Position numbers and translations under genes: made by a program. The notes beneath the pieces are model-generated. The model had not been told where the DNA came from. It worked only from the letters and a program-made list of their open reading frames with translations, and made no database searches. 64,000 nt of DNA from Rhizobium sp. BK650 (GTDB lineage Bacteria > Pseudomonadota > Alphaproteobacteria > Rhizobiales > Rhizobiaceae), in the NCBI RefSeq assembly GCF_014195325.1, contig NZ_JACIBK010000002.1, positions 558,001-622,000 on the forward strand, given 5' to 3'. This document shows, in pieces, positions 33,397 through 43,257 of the stretch (position 1 is its first letter; the number at the start of each line of letters is the position of its first letter).

Positions 33397-34685
33397 GCGA
33401 CGGCGAAAACCATCACCACGGCAAAAACGAGATCATCATCGTCAAGAAACATGGTGGTGGCGATCACGATGGCGCCCATGGCGGTGCATGGAAAATTGCC
33501 TATGCCGATTTCATGACGGCAATGATGGCCTTCTTCCTCGTCATGTGGCTCGTCAATGCCGCCAACGAGGAAACCAAGGCCTCGATCGCTACCTACTTCA
33601 ACCCGATCAAACTCTCCGACGAAAAGCCGACTGAGAAAGGTCTGAAAAAGCCCGTGGACCAGGCCAAAGGCGAGCAGAACCAGGAAAAGTCGAAGGAGAA
33701 GGAGGAGAATCCGAACGAGGGCAAGTCTGCCGCCGATGGCGACGACCAGACCTCGACCTCCGGCGACAAGACCAATTATTCTGAAGCCGATTTCTTCGAA
33801 AACCCCTATTCGGTTCTCGCCGAGATCGCCCAGGAGGTTGGCCAGCAGGCAAACGTCAGTGCCAAAGGTGACGGCGGCGCGGCGGATTCTGGTCCGGCGA
33901 CCGGTGCCGATGGTGGCGAAGCCTATCGCGACCCCTTCGACCCGGATTTCTGGACAAAGCAGGTCGAGGTTACCACGGCTGGCAAACCGCAACAGCCTTC
34001 GCCGCTCGATGCGCAGGCCGAGCCGACTGAACTTGCCAAGGCTGAGAACGCCAAGCCTCCGACGCTGCCGAGCAAGGATGCCAACAGCGCGGCCGTCGCC
34101 GCCTCTGCTGGGAAGCAGCAGGATAAGCAAGCGGATAAGACCAAAGATAAGCAGGCGGACAAAACCAAGGACGCCGACAAAACCGAAGATAAAATGGAAC
34201 GGGCCAAACAGGCCGAGGAGAAGCAGCAGGCCAAGGAGTTGCAGCAGGAGATCGCCCAGCAGATCGCCGGCGTCGCCGGCAAGCTCGCCGAGGGCCTGAC
34301 GGTTACAGCGTCGGAGGGCGGCCTTCTGGTGAGCATCTCCGACCAGAACGACGACTCCATGTTCAACATCGGCTCTGCAGTGCCGCGGCAGGAAATGGTC
34401 CTCGCGATGCAGAAGATCGGCGCGATCCTGAAGCAGAGGGAAGGGGCCGTCGCCATCCGTGGCCATACGGACGGCAGGCAGTTCAAAGGCGATCTCAACG
34501 AAAACTGGCGTTTGTCGATGGACCGTGCCCAGAGCGCTTACTACATGCTCGTTCGCGGCGGCCTTGAGGAGAAGCGCATCTCGCAAGTTTCCGGTTTCGC
34601 TGACCGTCGCCTGAAGGTGCCCGACGACCCCTACAATGCGTCAAACCGCCGGATCGAGATTCTCGTTCAGGCAGATCAAGGATAG
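33393..34685 (+). CDS. motB: Flagellar motor stator protein MotB
   Basis: A 430-residue stator subunit. His-rich cytoplasmic start, single membrane helix ([20 protein letters not shown]) containing the proton-binding D39, a long linker with Lys/Asp/Gln-rich repeats ([18 protein letters not shown]) around 248-270, and a C-terminal OmpA-type peptidoglycan-binding domain ([11 protein letters not shown], then SNRRIEILV). The linker is much longer than in E. coli MotB, as in other rhizobia where MotC works with MotB. Overlaps the FliH-like gene by 4 bp. Confidence 0.96.
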   Translation: MSDGENHHHGKNEIIIVKKHGGGDHDGAHGGAWKIAYADFMTAMMAFFLVMWLVNAANEETKASIATYFNPIKLSDEKPTEKGLKKPVDQAKGEQNQEKSKEKEENPNEGKSAADGDDQTSTSGDKTNYSEADFFENPYSVLAEIAQEVGQQANVSAKGDGGAADSGPATGADGGEAYRDPFDPDFWTKQVEVTTAGKPQQPSPLDAQAEPTELAKAENAKPPTLPSKDANSAAVAASAGKQQDKQADKTKDKQADKTKDADKTEDKMERAKQAEEKQQAKELQQEIAQQIAGVAGKLAEGLTVTASEGGLLVSISDQNDDSMFNIGSAVPRQEMVLAMQKIGAILKQREGAVAIRGHTDGRQFKGDLNENWRLSMDRAQSAYYMLVRGGLEEKRISQVSGFADRRLKVPDDPYNASNRRIEILVQADQG

Positions 34686-34689
34686 TCGG

Positions 34690-35988
34690 ATGACGCGCAG
34701 GCAGTCTCGCTATTTCAGATATGCGATCTTCAGTCTGGCGATGATGGCGCCCGCCATTGGTCATGCTGCGGATCCGGACGATCTCGCGCCTTACAAGATG
34801 CTGCGCTCCCTGCAGTTCGTCCAGGACTCGGTCGTCCTTGGCGATCATTCCGCCGGTGAGATGCAGCGCTTCATGCTCGGCAAGATCGATCAGCGCCTGC
34901 GCACCGTCGACCCGTCTGTCTATGATGACGACCGCAACGTCGACGCGGCGCTGACTTACGTGATGAGCGGCGGCAATCCTCAGACACTCGAGTATCTGGT
35001 CTCTCATGACGTCAACGGCTATTTCGATAATCGCGTCACCGACGTGCTGCGGAAATATCTGAACGGAAAGGGCCTGCTTGTCTCCCGGACACTGGAAGAA
35101 ACCGCCAAGGAATATGAAGGCAAGAAGATCGGTCCCTATTTGGCGCTGATCGGCGGCAATGTACTAATCGCAACGAGACCGCTTGATGCCCTTACGTTAT
35201 ACGATAGGGCGCGGCTCGATGCGCCTGGCACCATCGTGGAGGAGGCGGCGCTGCGCCGTTCGGTTGCCATCAGCGTCGAAACGGGCCAGGTCGACAAGGG
35301 GCTCGCCTATTCTCAGCGTTATGTTCGCCGCTTCCTCCATTCACCCTATGCAAGCCAGTTCGCCGATCTCTTCGTCAAGCTGATCGTCAGCCACGATCAC
35401 GATGTCAATCCGCAGACGGTTGTCGATATCCTGTCCTTCATGGACGCGCCGCGCCAGCGCGAGGTTTATCTGCGTGTCGCGCGTGCTGCAGCGATTGCCG
35501 GGAAGCCCGACCTCGCCCGGATGGCTGCCCAACGCGTCCAGTCGCTGGGCGAGGGGACAGACAATCCTTTTGGACCGCTTGCGGATTTCTACAACGGCAT
35601 GGCGAACGTACCCACCGGCGATATTGACCGGGCGGCAAAATACATCGCCAATATTTCAGGCGCATCGCTTTCGCCACAGGATCAAGCACTGCAGGCCGCC
35701 GCAAAATCCGTCGCCGAGCAGATATTGCGGGCTCCGGATCCGGCAAGCCTGACACAAGGCTCCACTCCTAATGGTACTAATCAAGAAATCACTTCTGAAC
35801 AGGCCGCAGCCGCCACGGCTGCACAACCGGGAAGAGCGTCGGTTGCTGCCCCGGAACCTGTTGTCGAAGGCGCGGCTTCTGCTGGCACGGGAGGCCAGGA
35901 TGTCGACCCTTCATTCACCTCTTTCGTGACGACCAATCGATCCAAGCTCGACGAAATCGACGGTCTCCTGGCCCAAGAAGGCAAGTAA
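34690..35988 (+). CDS. motC: Periplasmic motor protein MotC
   Basis: A 432-residue periplasmic protein specific to rhizobia and relatives; it binds the periplasmic part of MotB and controls rotary speed. Signal peptide at 1-22 (YFRYAIFSLAMMAPAIGHAA), then helical repeats, and a Thr/Ala/Gln-rich tail. The ATG at 34690 was chosen over an in-frame one at 34636 because it lies 4 bp after the motB stop and starts directly before the signal peptide. Folding depends on MotE (23146-23685). Confidence 0.94.
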   Translation: MTRRQSRYFRYAIFSLAMMAPAIGHAADPDDLAPYKMLRSLQFVQDSVVLGDHSAGEMQRFMLGKIDQRLRTVDPSVYDDDRNVDAALTYVMSGGNPQTLEYLVSHDVNGYFDNRVTDVLRKYLNGKGLLVSRTLEETAKEYEGKKIGPYLALIGGNVLIATRPLDALTLYDRARLDAPGTIVEEAALRRSVAISVETGQVDKGLAYSQRYVRRFLHSPYASQFADLFVKLIVSHDHDVNPQTVVDILSFMDAPRQREVYLRVARAAAIAGKPDLARMAAQRVQSLGEGTDNPFGPLADFYNGMANVPTGDIDRAAKYIANISGASLSPQDQALQAAAKSVAEQILRAPDPASLTQGSTPNGTNQEITSEQAAAATAAQPGRASVAAPEPVVEGAASAGTGGQDVDPSFTSFVTTNRSKLDEIDGLLAQEGK

Positions 35989-35989
35989 G

Positions 35990-37426
35990 ATGATGATGGA
36001 TATCAGCGTCTCGGGCGGAGCGCCCGGCACGGATGCGTCTGCGTCCGTAAGAACTGGTCGTGGCGCCGGCAGGGGCGAGACTGCGGATGAGAACGGCGGT
36101 TTTTCCGATGTTCTCTCCAAGGCAGGCAATGGCGATCGGGAAGCAGTCGACACGTCTGAGCGGCGGACCACCGACGACGGCGCAGAGGCCACGGCCCGCA
36201 ACCTGCGCGGCCGCCATCCGAAGCAGGTCATCAATCTGAATGATGGCTCTCCCAAGGGACAGATGGAGGTGCAGCCTGAGACTGTCGCAGACGTCGGCAA
36301 GATACCTGTGAAGTCCGAAAAGGATCAGGGCAAGAACACCGCCGTTTTGGGTTTGCGCAAGTCGGGCGCCGGAGATCAGGCAGCCGAGATTGTCGCGCAA
36401 GCGCTGGGCAAGCCTGCCAAATATGCCAAGATCAATAAGCTTGGGAGCGATGCCGATATTGACGCAGGTGGGGAGGCCGAAGCCGGCGATATCGCCGATG
36501 TCCTCGGCCTTCTGAAGAAGGACCCTGCTGATGCCGCGGCTGTCCTACAGGCATCCGCCCATCAGGCCGCGAAGGCTGATGACGCAGCGGCTGGCAAGAA
36601 GGACGCGAAAATCGAAGGCGTATATGGCGCCAAGGCTGATGCGCATGTGTCGGACGCATTGGCGGCCGTCGCCTCGCATCAGGATGACGCGCGCATACCG
36701 GGAACGGAGAATGCCGAAGGCGTCGAAGGCAAGACTTTCAGGATCAGCCGTGCCGACGGCCGCGGCCAGTCGATGGATGTGCATATCGGCGCAGAGCAGC
36801 CCGGCTCCGACAAGCCGGTAAAGTCGAGCGTCGAAAATGTATCCGTCCTGGAGTCCCGCCGTTATCTCGGTCTGGTGCAGAATCCGAATTCGGCGACCGT
36901 GACAGCGGCGCTTTCAGGCGATAGCGAATGGGCGCATGCCATGCAGCCGAGTTCTGCTCTGTCGAATGCAGCCGAATGGACGAGCACGGGCAAGGTCGTC
37001 AATACCCTCAAGATTCAGATGAGCCCGATTGATCTCGGCCTCGTCACGGCCACAATGCGTCTGTCAGGCAATACCCTGAACGTCGACCTGAAGGTCGAGA
37101 CGGGGGCTGCTTATCGCCAGCTCAAGGAAGATCACGGCAAAATTCTCGAAGCGTTGCGCAGTCAGGGCTACGCGGTCGATAACGTGACCATCAGCATGGC
37201 CCCTGTACAACGAACCGATGCCGGTAACCAGGCGAACAGCCAGGGTCATGCCTCCCAGCAGCAATCACTTGCCCAGCAGGGACAGGGTCAGGGCGAGGCG
37301 CGTGAGCGCCAGAACCAGACAGCGCAGCAGACGAATGGAGGCTTTAATGGTGCGGGCGGGAACGGTGGTGAGAACGCTTCTGCTGTCGATGCTGGCAACG
37401 GCCGCTCTGGCAGCGTCTACCTCTAG
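35990..37426 (+). CDS. fliK: Flagellar hook-length control protein FliK (formerly MotD)
   Basis: A 478-residue protein with a long, poorly conserved N-terminal part and a FliK C-terminal domain near residues 335-410 (TLKIQMSPIDLGLVTATMRL, LKVETGAAYRQLKEDHGKIL, GYAVDNVTISM). A Gln/Gly/Asn-rich tail follows. In S. meliloti this gene was first named motD and then identified as FliK. It starts one base after motC and its last 80 bases overlap the following gene in another frame. Confidence 0.92.
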   Translation: MMMDISVSGGAPGTDASASVRTGRGAGRGETADENGGFSDVLSKAGNGDREAVDTSERRTTDDGAEATARNLRGRHPKQVINLNDGSPKGQMEVQPETVADVGKIPVKSEKDQGKNTAVLGLRKSGAGDQAAEIVAQALGKPAKYAKINKLGSDADIDAGGEAEAGDIADVLGLLKKDPADAAAVLQASAHQAAKADDAAAGKKDAKIEGVYGAKADAHVSDALAAVASHQDDARIPGTENAEGVEGKTFRISRADGRGQSMDVHIGAEQPGSDKPVKSSVENVSVLESRRYLGLVQNPNSATVTAALSGDSEWAHAMQPSSALSNAAEWTSTGKVVNTLKIQMSPIDLGLVTATMRLSGNTLNVDLKVETGAAYRQLKEDHGKILEALRSQGYAVDNVTISMAPVQRTDAGNQANSQGHASQQQSLAQQGQGQGEARERQNQTAQQTNGGFNGAGGNGGENASAVDAGNGRSGSVYL

Positions 37427-37931
37427 CGCATCGGCTTCTACTGGCGCCTGTGAGCGCGAAATCCAGTCCGCAGCAGCCAAATATGGCATTCCCGAGGGAA
37501 TTCTTTATTCGGTGGGGCTGACGGAAACCGGGCGCAAGGGATCGCTCTATCCCTATGCCATGAACATCGAGGGCAAGGCTCTGTTTCCGGCGTCCGAGCA
37601 GGCCGCATTGCAGCAATTCGACACCGCCAGCAGGGGCGGCGCGAAGCTCATCGATATCGGATGCATGCAGATCAATCACTATTTCCACGGCGAGAACTTC
37701 AGCTCCGTGGAGGAAATGTTCGACCCTCATCGCAACGTGGAATATGCCGCGAAATTCCTGCGCAACCTCCACGACCGGCATGACACATGGACGATGGCGG
37801 TAGCTAGATACCATGCGGGACCGAACAACGACCCCGCGCAGAAGCAATATGTCTGCCGCGTCATCGCAAATCTGGTCGCCACCGGCTACGGCAAGTGGAC
37901 TCCCAATGCGAGCAATTTCTGCGCAAATTAA
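37347..37931 (+). CDS. Exported lytic transglycosylase, candidate SltF-type flagellar muramidase
   Basis: A 194-residue exported protein. Signal peptide at about 1-31 (TLLLSMLATAALAAS...ASA), then an SLT fold: catalytic E60 in YSVGLTETG, IGCMQINH, and AARYHAGP-like VARYHAGPNN. It should cut peptidoglycan to let the rod pass. FlgJ of this cluster (47859) has no muramidase domain, so a separate enzyme is needed; this one fits. Start at 37347 with GGAGG 5 bases upstream; it begins inside fliK. Confidence 0.82.
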   Translation: MVRAGTVVRTLLLSMLATAALAASTSSASASTGACEREIQSAAAKYGIPEGILYSVGLTETGRKGSLYPYAMNIEGKALFPASEQAALQQFDTASRGGAKLIDIGCMQINHYFHGENFSSVEEMFDPHRNVEYAAKFLRNLHDRHDTWTMAVARYHAGPNNDPAQKQYVCRVIANLVATGYGKWTPNASNFCAN

Positions 37932-37950
37932 TTCAATTCTTAATTGAATT
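37930..37950. repeat. AT-rich perfect inverted repeat at the end of the transglycosylase gene
   Basis: AATTCAATT (37930-37938) and AATTGAATT (37942-37950), 9-bp arms with a 3-base gap, spanning the stop codon. Could be a weak terminator or a protein-binding site at the head of the rem upstream region. The rest of 37951-38211 is AT-rich (TTAACTTTTCC, TTAATCAATTATTAATTTCC) and should hold the rem promoter. Confidence 0.5.
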
Positions 37951-38211
37951 AGCCAATTATGACCGAACTGTGTCGAAGTGTGGCAGGAATCCGGCATGAA
38001 ACCCGCTTGCAAGACACAATTAAGCGGACGTTAACTTTTCCACGAAATTTTTGTGTGCATAACAATGATGACCTACTATATGTAGATCAAATCGGCACCC
38101 AATTCTTAATCAATTATTAATTTCCGCCATTAACTTTCACGAGTTGCCGCTGATTCGTGCGATTCGTACCCATAGATCATCGATGTGCCACACTGATTCG
38201 GAGGCGGACGA

Positions 38212-38883
38212 ATGATCGTAGTGGTTGATGAGCGTGAGCTCGTGAAGGATGGTTACACTTCTCTATTTGGCCGTGAGGGCATTCCCTCGACCGGCTTTGA
38301 TCCCAATGAGTTTGGTGAATGGGTGCAGACGGCAGCCGATTCTGACATCGCTGCAGTCGAAGCGTTCCTGATCGGTCAGGGTCAGCGCGCACTGGAGTTG
38401 CCCCGCGCGATCAGGGATCGTTCGATGGCGCCCGTGATCGCTGTCAGCGATCAGCCGTCACTTGAAAACACCCTTGCCCTTTTCGATTGCGGCGTCGACG
38501 ACGTTGTACGCAAGCCGGTGCATCCCCGAGAAATCCTCGCGCGGGCCGCAGCCATTCGTCGCCGGTTGAAGGCGATCGCCAACTACACCGACATCGGCGC
38601 GATTCGTGTCTTCTCGGATGGCCGTGATCCTGAGATCAACGGCGAAATTTTTGCCTTGCCGCGCCGCGAGCGCCGCATCCTCGAATATTTGATTGCAAAT
38701 CGTGGCCGCCGTGTCACCAAGACCCAGATATTCAATGCGATCTACGGCATCTTCGATGAGGAAGTCGAAGAAAACGTCGTCGAAAGCCATATTTCTAAGC
38801 TGCGCAAGAAGCTCCGCAAGCGGCTCGGCTTCGACCCGGTCGATTCCAAGCGCTTCCTGGGCTATTGCATTGATTGGAATTAA
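38212..38883 (+). CDS. rem: Motility transcription activator Rem (OmpR-like)
   Basis: A 223-residue regulator, target of VisNR and activator of late motility genes in S. meliloti. Receiver-like N-terminal domain with D6/E7, S79 and K101 (VVRKPVHP) but with E50 where the phospho-acceptor Asp is expected ([10 protein letters not shown]). C-terminal winged-helix OmpR-type DNA-binding domain ([37 protein letters not shown]). It stands alone with 280 bp of upstream non-coding DNA. Confidence 0.93.
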   Translation: MIVVVDERELVKDGYTSLFGREGIPSTGFDPNEFGEWVQTAADSDIAAVEAFLIGQGQRALELPRAIRDRSMAPVIAVSDQPSLENTLALFDCGVDDVVRKPVHPREILARAAAIRRRLKAIANYTDIGAIRVFSDGRDPEINGEIFALPRRERRILEYLIANRGRRVTKTQIFNAIYGIFDEEVEENVVESHISKLRKKLRKRLGFDPVDSKRFLGYCIDWN

Positions 38884-39011
38884 TTTTTTTGGCGCGGGCT
38901 GCGCCGCGCGGAGAGCCGGAATATTTCGGTCGGCGATCCGGCATTAACAGACAGCTTCACGCAAGGCCCGCCAAATACTGTTGCACCTAGCAGGTAAAAC
39001 GAGGTTTTCAG

Positions 39012-40319
39012 ATGAGCATTTTCGGCAGCATGAAGACGGCAGTCTCGGGGATGAACGCGCAAGCGAACCGCCTCAGCACCGTCGGCGACAACATTGCAAA
39101 CGTGAATACCACCGGTTACAAGGCCGTCTCGACGAGCTTCTCGTCGCTCGTTCTGCCTTCCTCGGGCGGCAACTACAATTCCGGCGGCGTTCAGACCTCC
39201 GTCCGCCAGGCAGTCTCCGACCAGGGCGATATTTCCTATACCACCTCGACCACCGACCTTGCCATCTCGGGCGACGGCTTTTTCATCGTCCAGGGTCCTG
39301 ATGGCACTCCGGTCCTGACCCGCGCCGGCGACTTCCAGAAGGACGACGAAGGCAACCTCGTCAATGCTGCCGGCTTCCAGCTGATGGGCTATTCCTACAA
39401 TTCCGGCGCGCCTGCCGTCGTCGTCAACGGTTTCGATGGCCTCGTTCCTGTCAACGTCAACCAGGAAGGGTTGACCGCCATCGCCTCGACATCAGGCGTC
39501 TTCAAGGGCAATCTCGATTCCGGCGCCGCAGTCGCACCGGTCGCCCCCGCGACGCTGCCGAGCGCCAACGCCGCCACCACGACGGCCGATACCAAGAAGT
39601 TCTCGATGGTCGCCTACGACCATCTCGGCAACAAGGTAATGTACGACTTCTACTTTACGAAGACCTCGGTGGTGACACCGGTGCCGGCCGCCGGCGCTAC
39701 TGCCAGCACCTGGGAGGTTGCGGTCTTCCGCAATGCTGATGCGGCGACGGGCGGCACGACCTCCTTCCCATACACCGGTGGCGCCGGCGCCATTGTCGCC
39801 TCCGGACCGCTCACCTTCGACCGCGACGGCAAGATGCTCACAGGCGGCGCCATCACGATCAACGATACGAGGAACGCTCTGTCGATCGGCATGGATCTCT
39901 CCGGCTTTACGCAGCTTGGCGCCGCCTTTGCCGGCACCGGTACGCCGAATGGCCAGGCGGCGAGCCCGGTCAAGGACGTCACGATCGATGGCGACGGCAT
40001 CGTCTACGCCAAGTACGAAGACGGCAGCACCAAGCCGCTTTACCGCATTCCGCTCGCCAATGTCGCAAGCCCTGACAAGCTGACGCTGATGAGCGGCAAC
40101 GTCTACAGCGCCAACGGCCAATCGGGCGTCACCGTCACCGGCTTCCCGCAGACCAACGGTCTCGGCACGATCAAATCGGGCGCTCTCGAAGGTTCCAACG
40201 TCGATCTTGCCGGCGAGTTGACCGAGATGATCGAAGCACAACGCAGCTATACCGCCAATTCAAAGGTCTTCCAGACGGGTTCGGACATCATGGACGTCCT
40301 CGTCAACCTCAAGAGATAA
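39012..40319 (+). CDS. flgE: Flagellar hook protein FlgE
   Basis: A 435-residue hook subunit. N-terminal MKTAVSGMNAQANRL and VGDNIANVNTTGYKAVSTSF; C-terminal LEGSNVDLAGELTEMIEAQR. The central part is Ala/Thr-rich. A CGAGG Shine-Dalgarno precedes the ATG. First gene of the flgE-flgK-flgL-flaF-flbT-flgD run. Confidence 0.96.
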   Translation: MSIFGSMKTAVSGMNAQANRLSTVGDNIANVNTTGYKAVSTSFSSLVLPSSGGNYNSGGVQTSVRQAVSDQGDISYTTSTTDLAISGDGFFIVQGPDGTPVLTRAGDFQKDDEGNLVNAAGFQLMGYSYNSGAPAVVVNGFDGLVPVNVNQEGLTAIASTSGVFKGNLDSGAAVAPVAPATLPSANAATTTADTKKFSMVAYDHLGNKVMYDFYFTKTSVVTPVPAAGATASTWEVAVFRNADAATGGTTSFPYTGGAGAIVASGPLTFDRDGKMLTGGAITINDTRNALSIGMDLSGFTQLGAAFAGTGTPNGQAASPVKDVTIDGDGIVYAKYEDGSTKPLYRIPLANVASPDKLTLMSGNVYSANGQSGVTVTGFPQTNGLGTIKSGALEGSNVDLAGELTEMIEAQRSYTANSKVFQTGSDIMDVLVNLKR

Positions 40320-40338
40320 GTAGGGTAACGGGTAAGCT

Positions 40339-41823
40339 ATGTCGCTCACGTCCGCACTTAATACCGCGCAGAACATATTCAACAATACCGGCACGCAGAG
40401 CAGTGTCGTATCGAACAATATCTCGAACGCGGGCAACAAGGATTACGTGCGCCGGCAGGCGATGCTCACCACGTCACTGAACGGCGCACAGGTGGTCAAG
40501 ATAGACCGGGCACAGGAAGACGCTCTGTTGCGCCAATATCTGAAGTCGTCCTCGCAGGACAGTGCTCAGCAGGCGCTGCTAAGCGGTCTCGGGGATCTCA
40601 AGTCGATCATGGGCGGCAACGATTACGAAACGGCGCCGTCCACCTACCTCGGTGTTTTCCAGCAGAAGCTGCAGGCTTTCAGAACTTCGCCGGGGAGCAC
40701 GGTCGCGGCTCAGGGCGCCATCACCGCTGCCCAGGATGTCGCCAATTCCCTGAACAACGCATCGAGTTCCGTTCAGGACGTTCGCGCCTCCGCCGACAAG
40801 CAGATTGCCACGGCGGTCGACAGCCTGAATACGCTCCTCAGCCAGTTCGAAAAAGCCAACAATGCGGTGAAAACCGCCACGGCTTCGGGCGCGGATGCGT
40901 CGGGCGCTCTCGATGAGCGTGAGAAGATCCTCAAGCAGATCTCGCAGATCGTCGGCGTCAGCACGACGACGCGCGACAATAACGACATGGTCTTGAGCAC
41001 ATCAGACGGGACGATCCTCTTCGAAACGATCCCGCGCAAGGTGACGTTCAAGTCCCAGGATGTCTATAACGCCAGCATCACCGGCAATTCGGTCTATATT
41101 GACGGCGTAGCGCTTCAGCGCGGCAGCGGATCGACGACGACGGGGCAGGGGAGCCTTCAATCGCTCCTCCAGGTTCGCGACGAGATCGCCCCCAACTTCC
41201 AGAAGCAGCTTGACGAAATCGCCCGTGGCCTGGTCTCGCTCTTCAAGGAGCAGAATACGGCAGCTGGTCCGGCCTATGTCCCCGGCCTCTTTACCTGGAG
41301 CGGCGGCACGGTCGACACCGGTGCCACCGCAGTTGCCGGCATGGCGGCGACGATCAGCGTCAGCACTCGCGTGATCACCTCGCAAGGCGGCGATCCGATG
41401 CGCCTGCGCGACGGCGGCGTCAATGTCAACGGCGTCGTCAACAATCCCACCCACCTCAGCGGTTATACGACAGACCTTGATCGTCTCTATACCGCCTTAG
41501 GCTCCGACATCGATTTCGATCCGGCTGCACCGGTGGTTGGCTTCGACGCCTCGACCGGCATCGACTCGAATGTCAGCATCATGGAATACGCGACCAATTC
41601 ATTGGGCTGGCTCGAGCAGTACCGCAGCAACGCCACGACGGCGGCGGAAAACACCTCGGCGGCGCTGTCGCGTTCCGACGAGGCCTATTCCAATGAGACG
41701 GGCGTCAACCTCGACGAGGAACTGACCCTGCTTCTCGACATCGAGCAGTCCTACAAGGCGGCGACCAAGATCCTGAACGCCGTTGACGAGATGTTGAAGT
41801 CATTGCTGGATATTGCGAGTTAA
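40339..41823 (+). CDS. flgK: Hook-filament junction protein FlgK (HAP1)
   Basis: A 494-residue hook-associated protein. N-terminal SVVSNNISNAGNKDYVRRQA and C-terminal GVNLDEELTLLLDIEQSYKA are intact. Starts 19 bp after flgE and ends 3 bp before flgL. Confidence 0.95.
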   Translation: MSLTSALNTAQNIFNNTGTQSSVVSNNISNAGNKDYVRRQAMLTTSLNGAQVVKIDRAQEDALLRQYLKSSSQDSAQQALLSGLGDLKSIMGGNDYETAPSTYLGVFQQKLQAFRTSPGSTVAAQGAITAAQDVANSLNNASSSVQDVRASADKQIATAVDSLNTLLSQFEKANNAVKTATASGADASGALDEREKILKQISQIVGVSTTTRDNNDMVLSTSDGTILFETIPRKVTFKSQDVYNASITGNSVYIDGVALQRGSGSTTTGQGSLQSLLQVRDEIAPNFQKQLDEIARGLVSLFKEQNTAAGPAYVPGLFTWSGGTVDTGATAVAGMAATISVSTRVITSQGGDPMRLRDGGVNVNGVVNNPTHLSGYTTDLDRLYTALGSDIDFDPAAPVVGFDASTGIDSNVSIMEYATNSLGWLEQYRSNATTAAENTSAALSRSDEAYSNETGVNLDEELTLLLDIEQSYKAATKILNAVDEMLKSLLDIAS

Positions 41824-41826
41824 GCC

Positions 41827-42873
41827 ATGAAGAGCTCATTTATTTCAAGTTCGGCCATCCAGAACGCAATGCGGCTGACGATCCGTCAGGCGCAGAACCA
41901 GATGACGAAGGCGTCGACGGAAGCGACGACGGGGGTCTATGCGGATATCGGCGTCTCCCTTGGCGGCAGTGCCGCCAGAAGCGTGGATTTCAATCGCGAG
42001 GTCGACAGGATAGCCTCTATCAAGTCGAGCAATTCGCTCGTCAACGCGCGCATGGAATCCTCGCAGCTCGGCCTTTCCAAAATGAAGGATGTTGGCGACG
42101 GCCTCGTGTCGAAGCTGACGGCGCTTCAGGGCAGCCACGACCCCGGCAGCATCACCGTCGCCATCCAGTCGGCGACCAGCGCTTTGTCCACCATGATGGA
42201 TACGGCCAACACCATGGTGAACGGCGAATATCTCTTCTCCGGCATCAATACGGATGTGCTGCCGCTGACCGACAAGACGGCGGCGACGAGCGCGGCCATC
42301 GTTACGGCGTTGAACACCTATGCCACGGGTCTTGGCAAGCCAGTCAACCAGCTGACCGGCGCTGAAATGGACACCTTCATCACCACGCAGGTCGAGCCGA
42401 TGTTCAGCCAGGCCAACTGGACCAACCCGGCGACCGGCTGGTCGCAGGCGTCGAACCAGAACATGACGAGCCGCATCAGCAACTCGGAAGTGATTGAATC
42501 CTCGACCAATGCCAATTCCGAAGGCATGCGCTATTTCGCGCTCGCTTCGGTCATGACCTCGGCATTGTTGGGGCAAAATCTCAGCGCCGATGCGATGGGC
42601 AAGGTCTCCAGCAATGCGATTAGCTATACGACGAAGGCGACCAGTGGCCTCGTGACGCAGGCAAGCCAGCTTGGCCTTTCCCAAGAGCGCGTCAAAAAGT
42701 CGAACGATGCTCTCGATGCCCAGTCCAACATCATTAAGAACAAAATCGTCGATCTCCAGGGCGTCGATCCCTACGAAGCATCGACCCTCGTCAAGACTTT
42801 GGAAACGCAGCTTGAAACCGCTTATACGATCGTTTCGAAGATCCAGCAGTTGAGTCTCGTGAACTACCTTTGA
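41827..42873 (+). CDS. flgL: Hook-filament junction protein FlgL (HAP3)
   Basis: A 348-residue flagellin-like junction protein. N-terminal SSFISSSAIQNAMRLTIRQA and C-terminal VDPYEASTLVKTLETQLETA, then TIVSKIQQLSLVNYL, are typical. Follows flgK by 3 bp. Confidence 0.94.
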   Translation: MKSSFISSSAIQNAMRLTIRQAQNQMTKASTEATTGVYADIGVSLGGSAARSVDFNREVDRIASIKSSNSLVNARMESSQLGLSKMKDVGDGLVSKLTALQGSHDPGSITVAIQSATSALSTMMDTANTMVNGEYLFSGINTDVLPLTDKTAATSAAIVTALNTYATGLGKPVNQLTGAEMDTFITTQVEPMFSQANWTNPATGWSQASNQNMTSRISNSEVIESSTNANSEGMRYFALASVMTSALLGQNLSADAMGKVSSNAISYTTKATSGLVTQASQLGLSQERVKKSNDALDAQSNIIKNKIVDLQGVDPYEASTLVKTLETQLETAYTIVSKIQQLSLVNYL

Positions 42874-42909
42874 TGAGCAAAGGCGCGCAATATAAAGAAG
42901 GATGCATGA

Positions 42910-43257
42910 ATGTATCAGTTCTCTTATGCCGAGGTCATGCAAGACTCGGTGGCCGACGCGAAAGAGCGGGAATGGCAGGTTCTCGAACGTTCGATCGAAC
43001 TGCTTTCGGTGGCGCGCGACAAAGAGAAGTACAGCCGGGAGGCTATTGAGGCTCTCTTCTATACGCGAAGGGTATGGATCAGCTTCATCGAGGATTTGAA
43101 GCATCCCGATAACCAGCTGGAAGTCGGGCTTAGGGCGAACCTTATCTCGATTGCGATCTGGATATTGAAAGAATGCGACAGAATTAGAAAACGTCAGTCG
43201 AATAACTACCAGGGCATAATCGACGTTACCACCATCATCAGGGATGGACTTAAATGA
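42910..43257 (+). CDS. flaF: Flagellin synthesis regulator FlaF
   Basis: A 115-residue cytoplasmic helical protein ([20 protein letters not shown]). In Caulobacter FlaF is required for flagellin translation/secretion and opposes FlbT. The ATG at 42910 is preferred over nearby ATGs in other frames. Overlaps flbT by 4 bp, so the two antagonists are made together. Confidence 0.93.
   Translation: MYQFSYAEVMQDSVADAKEREWQVLERSIELLSVARDKEKYSREAIEALFYTRRVWISFIEDLKHPDNQLEVGLRANLISIAIWILKECDRIRKRQSNNYQGIIDVTTIIRDGLK

Noticed and set aside
34120..34205. Lys/Asp/Gln codon repeats in motB as a possible unstable tandem repeat
   Set aside because: The repeat units are short and imperfect and stay in frame in the known variable linker of rhizobial MotB.
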